DNA of 5,553 bases from AG25 sp035604455 (GTDB lineage: Bacteria; Gemmatimonadota; Gemmatimonadetes; Gemmatimonadales; GWC2-71-9), in the NCBI GenBank assembly GCA_035604455.1, contig DATNIM010000036.1, forward strand, positions 1 to 5,553. Reading direction: 5' to 3'. Positions 1-5,279 of the stretch are shown in pieces. The translations under genes and the position numbers were made by a program. The notes beneath the pieces were generated by a model, which worked only from the letters and a program-made list of their open reading frames with translations, had not been told where the DNA came from and made no database searches. Within the stretch, counting starts at the first letter, position 1. Every line of letters starts with the position of its first letter.

Positions 1-638
1 CGAAAGCCCTCTCGCGGCACGCCAAGCAACGCACGCGCCGCACTCCGCTCGAGTGGCGTCTCAGGGGCGCTCCACGCGTTCGGAATGACGTGCAGGCGAC
101 CTCGCGGCACGCCGCTCTTCTCTAACCGCGCAGCCAAGGGATGCGACACCGCGACCACGGCGTCGAACCGACGGAACCTCCGTCGCTGGAACCACTCGTA
201 GAAGCGGTTCCGCCAGGCCCCACCCGTGAACCCGTGGGCCGTCGTGACGACGGGAATACCCGCGCGCTGCGCGACCGGAGCGTCAACGACGTCCACGCGA
301 TATCCGTGCGTGTGCATTACGTCGGGCCGCAACTCGCGGCAGAGGGCCTGGATCGCGTCGCGCTCCTTCCGATAGGATCGGCTGGACACTACGATGGTTG
401 CGACAGGAACGCCGGCTGCACGCAAGCCGTCGAGTACGGCCGTCTCACCTGATGCTCCTGTCGTCACGCCGGCGACGCTGGCGCGCAGATTTACCTCTTC
501 AGCCCCGCGAGCAAGCGCGGCGACTACCGCCTCGAGCCCGCCCACCCGGGCCGGCGCGAGCACGTGAAGCACCGATAGCACCCGCGTGCCCGCCGAGTTG
601 CGCTGCGCGAAAGATCGAACCGGGGCGTCCTGGCTCAC
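1..638 (-). CDS. GT4-type glycosyltransferase, N-terminal part (runs off left edge)
   Basis: Reading the minus strand from GTG at 638-636 gives an uninterrupted frame of 212 residues to the window edge, so the C-terminal half is missing. The visible part is the N-terminal Rossmann domain of a GT-B enzyme. A beta strand LSVLHVLAP (residues 21-29) leads into the glycine loop VGGLE (32-36). Then come DVMHTHG (106-112), VVTTAHGF (130-137), VAVSHPLAARL (162-172) and LHVIPNAW (182-189), which are the usual GT4 landmarks in the usual order. Such enzymes move a sugar from a nucleotide donor to a lipid-linked or growing glycan at the cytoplasmic membrane face. The donor-binding E-x7-E region would lie outside the window. 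The GGLE form of the loop recalls some exosortase-associated sugar transferases, but the subfamily cannot be fixed. The start is firm: an in-frame TGA lies just upstream and AGGAGG sits 6 nt before the GTG. It is divergent from the plus-strand glycosyltransferase. Confidence 0.93.
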   Translation of the reverse strand, partial: MSQDAPVRSFAQRNSAGTRVLSVLHVLAPARVGGLEAVVAALARGAEEVNLRASVAGVTTGASGETAVLDGLRAAGVPVATIVVSSRSYRKERDAIQALCRELRPDVMHTHGYRVDVVDAPVAQRAGIPVVTTAHGFTGGAWRNRFYEWFQRRRFRRFDAVVAVSHPLAARLEKSGVPRGRLHVIPNAWSAPETPLERSAARALLGVPREGF

Positions 639-644
639 CTCACC

Positions 645-650
645 CCTCCT
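645..650 (-). promoter_or_regulatory. Shine-Dalgarno AGGAGG for the minus-strand glycosyltransferase
   Basis: On the minus strand AGGAGG is followed by a 6-nt spacer and then GTG at 638-636. The upstream in-frame stop leaves no other start between, so this site decides the start codon of the left-edge gene. Confidence 0.85.
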
Positions 651-711
651 AACACATCACGCTCGACCTGCGAGTGTCTCGGTTTCGCGGCGACGGTGAT
701 CGTAGAGTCAG

Positions 712-720
712 AAAGGAGGT
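712..720 (+). promoter_or_regulatory. Isolated perfect Shine-Dalgarno-like sequence
   Basis: AAAGGAGGT, extended to AGAAAGGAGGT from 710, is fully complementary to the conserved 3' end of bacterial 16S rRNA. The nearest plus-strand start is ATG at 734, 14 nt beyond AGGAGG, which is longer than the usual 5-9 nt. No GTG or TTG lies at normal spacing. It may serve the 48-codon frame that begins at 734, be a relic, or be chance. Confidence 0.3.
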
Positions 721-733
721 CCGCGAAACACCT

Positions 734-880
734 ATGGCATGTCTAGTTGGGGCGATACAGGCGCATGGGCGACGATGCGTGGGTACCGCAAGGGCTAGGC
801 CGGCTGCAGCCACACTGCGTGAGGGATGCAGATTCATCGAAAGACCTGACAGTCAGGGACTTAGGACATCCTACCATTAG
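734..880 (+). CDS. Possible small protein of 48 residues (doubtful)
   Basis: This short frame runs from ATG 734 to TAG 880. It is listed only because a perfect Shine-Dalgarno sequence (712-720) lies upstream, at a long 14-nt spacing. The product begins MACLVGAIQAHG and is otherwise Arg- and Ala-rich, with three Cys. It has no signal peptide, no membrane segment and no motif I recognise. The frame runs through the 845-857 palindrome and ends in the stretch after the 862-873 one. It is more likely untranslated or a regulatory leader frame than a real protein. Confidence 0.13.
   Translation: MACLVGAIQAHGRRCVGTARARPAAATLREGCRFIERPDSQGLRTSYH
845..857. repeat. Perfect short palindrome CCTGAC-A-GTCAGG
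   Basis: Two 6-bp arms flank a single central base. The 1-nt centre makes an RNA hairpin unlikely but suits a binding site for a dimeric regulator. It lies 4 bp from a second palindrome at 862-873 in the divergent spacer. No regulator family can be named from the half-site. Confidence 0.4.
862..873. repeat. Perfect short palindrome TAGGA-CA-TCCTA
   Basis: Two 5-bp arms flank CA. On the minus strand it overlaps TAGGAT (873-868), a possible -10 element. TTGAGG (897-892) lies 18 bp upstream as a possible -35. Both hexamers match the sigma-70 consensus at only four of six positions, so the promoter reading is tentative. If right, the two palindromes would overlie the promoter and start site of the left-edge glycosyltransferase. 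Confidence 0.35.
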
Positions 881-912
881 GCAATGCGGTTCCTCAATCC
901 GTCCGGGTGCAA

Positions 913-932
913 CTGTTGTGTCTGCGCAACAG
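913..932. repeat. 8-bp hairpin with TCTG loop
   Basis: CTGTTGTG (913-920) pairs with CGCAACAG (925-932) around the tetraloop TCTG. All eight pairs form if one T-G wobble is allowed. On the plus strand the run GAGGGGGG follows, and there is no T tract, so this is not a classical intrinsic terminator. A role as RNA structure or protein-binding site in the divergent spacer is possible. Confidence 0.45.
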
Positions 933-1036
933 GAGGGGGGCGCTACGTGTCGCCCCGGAGGGTCCATGCGTGGCTACCACTATGTCGATCGCCGGTCCCA
1001 GCGTGACACCGGAATTCCCTTGAAGTGCGAGCCCAC

Positions 1037-1051
1037 TGGCCCCGTCCTTGC
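1037..1051 (+). promoter_or_regulatory. Sigma-54-like -24/-12 element (tentative)
   Basis: TGGCCCCGTCCTTGC matches the RpoN consensus TGGCAC-N5-TTGC in both boxes, TGGC and TTGC, with correct spacing. It differs at consensus A5 and G7. It points toward the plus-strand glycosyltransferase, whose likely start is about 285 nt downstream. Exosortase-A loci commonly encode a sigma-54-dependent regulator of the PrsR type, which gives the match some context. A chance match in a window this size is quite possible. Confidence 0.25.
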
Positions 1052-1336
1052 GGACACTTCGCAGCCAGACGGAGGCCTCAGTCAGCGCCTCGCGATCCTT
1101 TCAGGGAAGGATGGTCTGTACTCCGAGGCTCGATCTCCCAAACGGTGCAGGTCGCCTACTCGGACCGCGTCAGCCCGTCGGGTCTATGAGCATTTGGGTT
1201 GGGACCGCCGGCTGCGCCTCAACGATCGTTGCGCTCTCGCTCCACGTTGGGCATTGCGGCCATTGGGCTAGATTCGAGATTATGCGCCGTCAACAACGAT
1301 AATGCGGTTCAACGCGTCCGCGCCCCCGTGGGGCCC

Positions 1337-2731
1337 GTGACCTTGCTACCTCCGGTACCTTTTTACACGGCGCCCGGGAGCACGACCGAGCCAGCGCGGC
1401 GGCGTCTGCTTCTGATCAGCTATCACTATCCCCCGGGCCAAGCCTCCGGAGTGCTGCGGTGGCAGCGACTCACGCGCTACGCCGCTGAGCGCGGCTGGGC
1501 GCTCGATGCGGTAACGCTGGCCCCGGCGGATCTTCCTGACCAGGATCCAGCGCGCCTTGCGGACCTTGCCAGCGGGACCAGAGTCTACGGTGTCTCTCGC
1601 TCCCGCCTCCTCGTTCCCAGGCTCGAGGCGTTGGCATCGCGGTCCTACCGCGTCTTGCGACCCGGGCGTCCGCACGAGCGCGCGAACCGCACGTCCCGGC
1701 CGCTACGCCGTGCCCTCCATGCTTGCCTGGAGTACGCGCGGGACCTCGAGTGGGCGCGGGTCGCCGCGGCGCTGACATGTCGACTGTTCGCGGCGGACGG
1801 CCACCACGCTGTGATCTCCTGCGGACCGCCCCACATGGCCCACGAGGCGGGGCGCATCGTGGCCGCGCGCACCGGGCGACCGTGGCTCATGGACCTCCGT
1901 GACCCGTGGAGCCTCCTAGAACGTTCCGGAACAGACGACGTCGCCAGCCCGGTCTGGTATCGCCTAGCACGACGGTACGAGCGACCGGCCGTTGACGCAG
2001 CTGCGTTAGTCGTGATGAACAGCGACCCCGCGCGACAGGCAATGCAGCGTGCCTACCCCGCCGCTGCGAAGAAGATTATCGCCGTCATGAATGGCTTCGA
2101 CGAATATGATCCGCCTCAGGTGACTCGGGGACCGTTCACGGTCACGTTCGCTGGTTCCATCTACCTCGACCGTGACCCAAACCTCCTCCTCCGACCCGCA
2201 GCCCGAGCGATCCGGAGCCTCGGCGCCACTCCAGACCAATTCAGAATTGAGTTCATTGGCCACGCCGACGCCGCCGCACTTCATGCGATGGCTCGCGCGC
2301 AGGGCATCGTTCCCTACGTCTCGACGCGGTATTTTGTGCCGCATGGCCAGTTAGGCACGCTGCTTGCCCAAGCCGCCGTGCTCGTCAGCCTGAATCAGGA
2401 TAGTGATCTCGCCATCCCGGCCAAGGTGTTCGAGTACCTGCAATACGACGCCTGGGTGCTGGCGCTCGCCGAACGAGGCAGCGCGACGGAACTCGTCCTA
2501 CGCGACACCGGGGCGGACGTTGTCTCGCCCAAGAACGAGGAGGCTATCGAGGCCACCCTGAGGGAACGCTACGTCCAGTTCGCCGCAGGGACGCGACCGA
2601 CACGCCTCGCCCCGGCCCTACCGCATCTCAGCCGCCGCGCGCAGGCGGACCGCCTGTTCGACGCGATCGAACTCCTCGTGAGCCCCACTGCGGTCTGCGA
2701 GCCGACCGAGGCGCACCCTACCAAGGCTTGA
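1337..2731 (+). CDS. GT4-like glycosyltransferase (GT-B fold)
   Basis: The product is a cytoplasmic or membrane-associated glycosyltransferase of the group carrying a DFRDPW-type motif. Numbered from GTG 1337 (464 residues), it has an N-terminal strand RRLLLISYHYPPG (22-34) followed by SGVLRWQRL, the usual start of GT4-like N-domains. SCGPPHMAHEAG (161-172) and PWLMDLRDPW (182-191) follow. VMNSDPARQAM (227-236) and AVMNGFDEYD (249-258) mark the domain junction. TFAGSIY (270-276) opens the C-domain, and IPAKVFEYL (360-368) contains the donor-sugar glutamate region. The start is uncertain. The frame is open back to TTG 1199, but the 46 extra residues show no family similarity, and 1337 lies near the first conserved strand. 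GTG 1328 and TTG 1343 are alternatives, and none has a clear Shine-Dalgarno sequence. Acceptor and donor are unknown. It stands alone on this strand and converges with the aminotransferase. Confidence 0.92.
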   Translation: MTLLPPVPFYTAPGSTTEPARRRLLLISYHYPPGQASGVLRWQRLTRYAAERGWALDAVTLAPADLPDQDPARLADLASGTRVYGVSRSRLLVPRLEALASRSYRVLRPGRPHERANRTSRPLRRALHACLEYARDLEWARVAAALTCRLFAADGHHAVISCGPPHMAHEAGRIVAARTGRPWLMDLRDPWSLLERSGTDDVASPVWYRLARRYERPAVDAAALVVMNSDPARQAMQRAYPAAAKKIIAVMNGFDEYDPPQVTRGPFTVTFAGSIYLDRDPNLLLRPAARAIRSLGATPDQFRIEFIGHADAAALHAMARAQGIVPYVSTRYFVPHGQLGTLLAQAAVLVSLNQDSDLAIPAKVFEYLQYDAWVLALAERGSATELVLRDTGADVVSPKNEEAIEATLRERYVQFAAGTRPTRLAPALPHLSRRAQADRLFDAIELLVSPTAVCEPTEAHPTKA

Positions 2732-2989
2732 TTCTGTAGCTCCACGAGACTCTCAGACCAGAACCTGAGTCGGTTCGTTTCCGAGCAGCCAAGCCCAAAG
2801 AATCGATCGCGAGGCAAGCTGCTGGGAAGGCTTCGCAACAAGAGTGTGGGCGATCCGGTGCAGCGGCTTCCTTCCGCAAGAGCTACGTGGTCAAGAATTC
2901 GCTGCGCACGAAGAAGCCGCCCTAGGGTCCAGAGGACGGTGTTGATCTCGACATTATGGAGATGACCGTGCGAGCGCGTTACGGATTGC
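2732..2989. other. Convergent intergenic spacer
   Basis: These 258 bases lie between the stop codons of two convergent genes. No frame gives a recognisable protein. Just after the glycosyltransferase stop, GACT(CT)CAG (2748-2756) can pair with CTGAGTC (2765-2771) as a weak bulged hairpin without a T tract. The main feature is the longer inverted repeat at 2863-2920. A termination role for either structure would fit the convergent layout, but no canonical intrinsic terminator is present. Confidence 0.65.
2863..2920. repeat. Long imperfect inverted repeat between convergent genes
   Basis: GCGGCTTC (2863-2870) is perfectly complementary to GAAGCCGC (2913-2920). Past one bulged C the pairing continues with TTC (2872-2874) against GAA (2910-2912). 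After an internal bulge CGCA (2875-2878) can pair with TGCG (2903-2906). The result is a rod-like structure of about 15 pairs over 58 nt, capped by a loop containing GAATTC. No T run follows on either strand. It could act as a bidirectional terminator-like or mRNA-protecting structure. Confidence 0.5.
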
Positions 2990-4183
2990 TCATTGACTGC
3001 GGGCGATCCAATGACTCAGCGCCTGGACGTCAGTCTCCGATAGACGGCTGTGTGTCGGCAAGGTGCAGAGCCGGGACGCCAGAGTGCGCGCCCCCGGAAA
3101 CTCGGTCCCCTGCGGGAGGCGCAGACGCCGAAGGTCCAGCAGCTCGCTCAAGGGTTGAGGGTAGGCGCGCGCTGCGCCGAAACGAACCGGGAGGGAGTGG
3201 AGCGCCTCGCCAACTGGTGCGAGGGCCGGGAATCGCAGGTAGCTGGGGTGCGCTCCTGCCAAGGGCTCAATCGGCAGAAACCTGCTCCCTCGGATGAACT
3301 CGCGCCAGCGAACGGCCGTCCTGCGACGCGCTTCGACCTCGCGAAGGGCAAGCGGCCAGACGGCGAGGAGCGCACGTGCAGCCACCGGCGAAAGCGAGCC
3401 CGGCGGCTCCGGCTGGCGGTATACGGTTTCGCCGAGGTGGAGAAACGGTAGCGCCGCAGGCACGCCATAGACGGTCGGACGGCCGAGCACCCATTGCCCG
3501 AGGATGCGGGCGAAGTCGCCCCAACCGGCGTTCGGCGGACCCAAACGCGACTCGACAAAGTGTAGCACTCGTGTCCCCACTTCGTCCGTGGCTAGGAGTG
3601 CCCCACCCCGGCCTGCCGTCGCGCCCTTCCCGCGACCGAAGCTCAGCACGCCCAGGGACCCCATGCTACCCAGCGGAGCCTGTCCGATGGTGGCGCCGAA
3701 CCCCTGTGCAGCATCCTCCACCACAATGGCACCGACGCGTCTCGCACTCTCGCGCACTGCCTCCACGTCTGCCGGGATGCCGAAGAGATGGGCCACCAAG
3801 ATCACCCGTGCCCCACGTCGCAGCGCATCATCCAAGGACCCGAGGTTCGGGCCGAGGGTGCGAAAGTCAACGTCGTAGAACAGTACCGGCAGGCCGGCGC
3901 CGACTGCGGCCGTCGCGACGTCGTAACAGCAGTAGGCGGGGAGCGCGACCGCACCGCCGCGGACTTCAGCGCTGGCGGCCCCGAGGGCGAGCTGCAAGGC
4001 CGAGGTCCCGCTGTTTGTCAGAACCACCGCTCGCGCAGAAAAGTGGTGCGCTAGCAGTTCGCGGACAGCATCGTAGGCATCCTCATTGCCACTGCGCCCC
4101 CGGGCACCGAGGCCGGCGGCCGCAGTGGCGACGACAGGCCAGGTCAGTGGTGCGTGCGCCGGCAGCTGCCGCCGGAGCATCAC
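2990..4183 (-). CDS. DegT/DnrJ/EryC1/StrS family aminotransferase
   Basis: This is a PLP-dependent enzyme of 397 residues, normal for the family, which transfers an amino group (usually from glutamate) to a keto sugar nucleotide. TNSGTSALQLAL (56-67) is the cofactor phosphate loop. VVEDAAQGFGA (154-164) holds the pyridine-binding Asp157. LSFGRGKGATAGRGG (180-194) holds Lys186, the Schiff-base lysine, in the family pattern SF-x3-K-x4-G-x-GG. The C-terminal TLPTHSRLSETDV (374-386) matches the family's final segment. Lys186 argues for an active aminotransferase rather than a PLP-lacking or regulatory relative. The GRGKG form of the lysine motif and PAYCCYD (82-88) mark a branch distinct from ArnB- or PglE-like enzymes, so the sugar product cannot be named. 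The frame opens GTG-ATG; ATG at 4180 is equally possible, with GGGGG upstream serving either. It follows the FemAB-like gene by 40 nt, so it is probably the second gene of that unit. Confidence 0.95.
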   Translation of the reverse strand: MMLRRQLPAHAPLTWPVVATAAAGLGARGRSGNEDAYDAVRELLAHHFSARAVVLTNSGTSALQLALGAASAEVRGGAVALPAYCCYDVATAAVGAGLPVLFYDVDFRTLGPNLGSLDDALRRGARVILVAHLFGIPADVEAVRESARRVGAIVVEDAAQGFGATIGQAPLGSMGSLGVLSFGRGKGATAGRGGALLATDEVGTRVLHFVESRLGPPNAGWGDFARILGQWVLGRPTVYGVPAALPFLHLGETVYRQPEPPGSLSPVAARALLAVWPLALREVEARRRTAVRWREFIRGSRFLPIEPLAGAHPSYLRFPALAPVGEALHSLPVRFGAARAYPQPLSELLDLRRLRLPQGTEFPGARTLASRLCTLPTHSRLSETDVQALSHWIARSQ

Positions 4184-4199
4184 GCGTCCAACCCCCGCG

Positions 4200-4213
4200 G
4201 ATCGCGAGCGATC
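4200..4213. repeat. Perfect palindrome in the intercistronic gap
   Basis: GATCGC-GA-GCGATC lies in the 40-nt gap between the FemAB-like stop and the aminotransferase start. In the minus-strand transcript it can form a 5-bp stem with a CTCG loop. There is no T tract, so it is unlikely to terminate, but it might affect relative expression or mRNA stability. Confidence 0.35.
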
Positions 4214-4223
4214 TCCCCCGGCC

Positions 4224-5279
4224 TCAAGGAAGCAGGCGCGAGAGGAGCGGCCCGATGACCTTGGTCACCGGCAGGGGCAGCCGCCTCCAAGTCGCCACCG
4301 CTAGACCATACCGCGATTCGTCGGGTGAAGGGCGCGCCTTGGGATGGTCCCCCATCCACGCGACCCACGGAAGAGGAACATCTGTTCCTCCCCATTGGCG
4401 CTTGAACCGATGCGTCCCCGCACCCGGTGTGCAGCGCCCGAAGTTGAACACCCTGATCCCCGCCCCGATCATCCGTTCCATGAACCCCCAGTAGAGCAAC
4501 ATGTTCGGCGCGAGGGGATTGAACTCCCTCACCGAGGAAGCCCAGGTCATTTCAAATTCGTCCCTCCACACGAACCCGAAACCTGCGGCCACGGCCCGCC
4601 CGCGATGATATACGACACCGACGATCGTGCGATCCCCCATCACCGTAGCAAGACTCCCGAAGAACCGCTTCGAAAGAACGGGCGTTCCGAGGTCCCGCAT
4701 GTTCCCGGCGAAGACTTCGTAGAACGCGTCCAGCTGTCCCGCGCCAAATGCCACCGACATCCCTTCCTTCTGCGGTCGCCGGATTTGGCTTCGCAGCTTC
4801 GGTGCGAGCCCCTGCCATAAGAGCTCCGCACTGGATGGAAGCCGGAGCAGAACAGTCACCTTCGGGGCTGTGGGCCCCAGCTCAGGATCGTGAAACTCAC
4901 GGCTGCGGAACTCGACCATGTTTGCACCCGAGCCTCGCGCCTCACCTATTGCCCAGCCTTTGAGCACACGCTTGGCCGTAGGCGTGCCGATCGGCCCGCC
5001 GTAATTCAAGAACGGCATCGAAACGAGGTAGTGTCCGAAGAGCGCACTCTTCACGCGCACCAGGGGGAGCACACCAGCCCAAGCTCCGCTGTCATCCTGG
5101 GCGACTCCGAACAGGCAGTCGTGGCCAAGCACGCCACTCATGATTCGGCGCCACGCTGAGAGATGACAGAACGTCGCCTCCGGACACCCTGTGACGAATT
5201 CGTCCCATCGAGTGTCTGGCCCTGTGAACGACACCGCCGTCAGGGGGCCGGGCGGTACCGCTGCAGCGGGCCCGGTCAC
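4224..5279 (-). CDS. FemAB-like acyl/aminoacyltransferase, XrtA/PEP-CTERM-associated type
   Basis: The 351-residue product resembles the GNAT-fold FemAB-like proteins found in exosortase-A (XrtA/EpsH) polysaccharide clusters. WDEFVTGCPEATFCHLSAWR (25-44) matches the family's opening segment. GVLPLVRVKSALFG (69-82) and MPFLNYGGPIG (88-98) follow. KLRSQIRRPQKEG (161-173) is the basic FemAB-type stretch. VFNFGRCTPGAGTHRFKRQW (277-296) is the hallmark motif near the C terminus. Classical FemABX enzymes add amino acids from aminoacyl-tRNA to peptidoglycan precursors; the substrate of this branch is not established, and modification of a surface glycan or its carrier is inferred. There is no signal peptide or membrane segment, so it is cytoplasmic. 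The frame starts at GTG 5279, with an upstream in-frame stop and no Shine-Dalgarno sequence. GTG at residue 16 is a possible later start, and the first 15 residues are Pro/Ala-rich. It leads a probable operon with the aminotransferase. Confidence 0.93.
   Translation of the reverse strand: MTGPAAAVPPGPLTAVSFTGPDTRWDEFVTGCPEATFCHLSAWRRIMSGVLGHDCLFGVAQDDSGAWAGVLPLVRVKSALFGHYLVSMPFLNYGGPIGTPTAKRVLKGWAIGEARGSGANMVEFRSREFHDPELGPTAPKVTVLLRLPSSAELLWQGLAPKLRSQIRRPQKEGMSVAFGAGQLDAFYEVFAGNMRDLGTPVLSKRFFGSLATVMGDRTIVGVVYHRGRAVAAGFGFVWRDEFEMTWASSVREFNPLAPNMLLYWGFMERMIGAGIRVFNFGRCTPGAGTHRFKRQWGGTDVPLPWVAWMGDHPKARPSPDESRYGLAVATWRRLPLPVTKVIGPLLSRLLP

Larger units (their letters stand above)
639..1336. other. 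Divergent intergenic spacer, no convincing gene
   Basis: These 698 bases separate two divergently transcribed glycosyltransferase genes. Several frames stay open, one of them over 170 codons, as expected in GC-rich DNA. None gives a recognisable protein: the translations are rich in Arg, Pro, Ser and Cys and lack ordered motifs. Positions 820-930 look less GC-rich than the surroundings and hold two adjacent perfect palindromes and a hairpin, each listed separately. The spacer probably contains promoters for both flanking genes, but none can be assigned firmly. Confidence 0.7.

Noticed and set aside
730..750. TGGCATG followed by TTGG as a sigma-54 site
   Set aside because: The -12 box is displaced by one base and reads TTGG rather than TTGC. 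Spacing is strict for RpoN.
747..1271. Open plus-strand frame of 174 codons in the divergent spacer, with an internal ATG at 966 preceded by GGAGGG
   Set aside because: The composition is Arg/Ser/Pro/Cys-rich without motifs. From ATG 966 third-position GC is only about 65%, with no clear coding bias, and the GGAGGG is only 3 nt from that ATG. Nothing resembles a known family.
883..1310. Direct repeat AATGCGGTTC at 883-892 and 1301-1310
   Set aside because: A single shared 10-mer in about 700 bases is within chance expectation, and the flanks do not match.
2569..2841. Minus-strand open frame of 90 codons across the glycosyltransferase 3' end
   Set aside because: Most of it is antisense to the glycosyltransferase, with no recognisable motif and no ribosome-binding signal supporting it.
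3376..4494. Plus-strand open frame of 372 codons
   Set aside because: It lies antisense to the aminotransferase and the FemAB-like gene. The product is a low-complexity Arg/Pro/Ala sequence, a typical shadow of GC-rich coding DNA.
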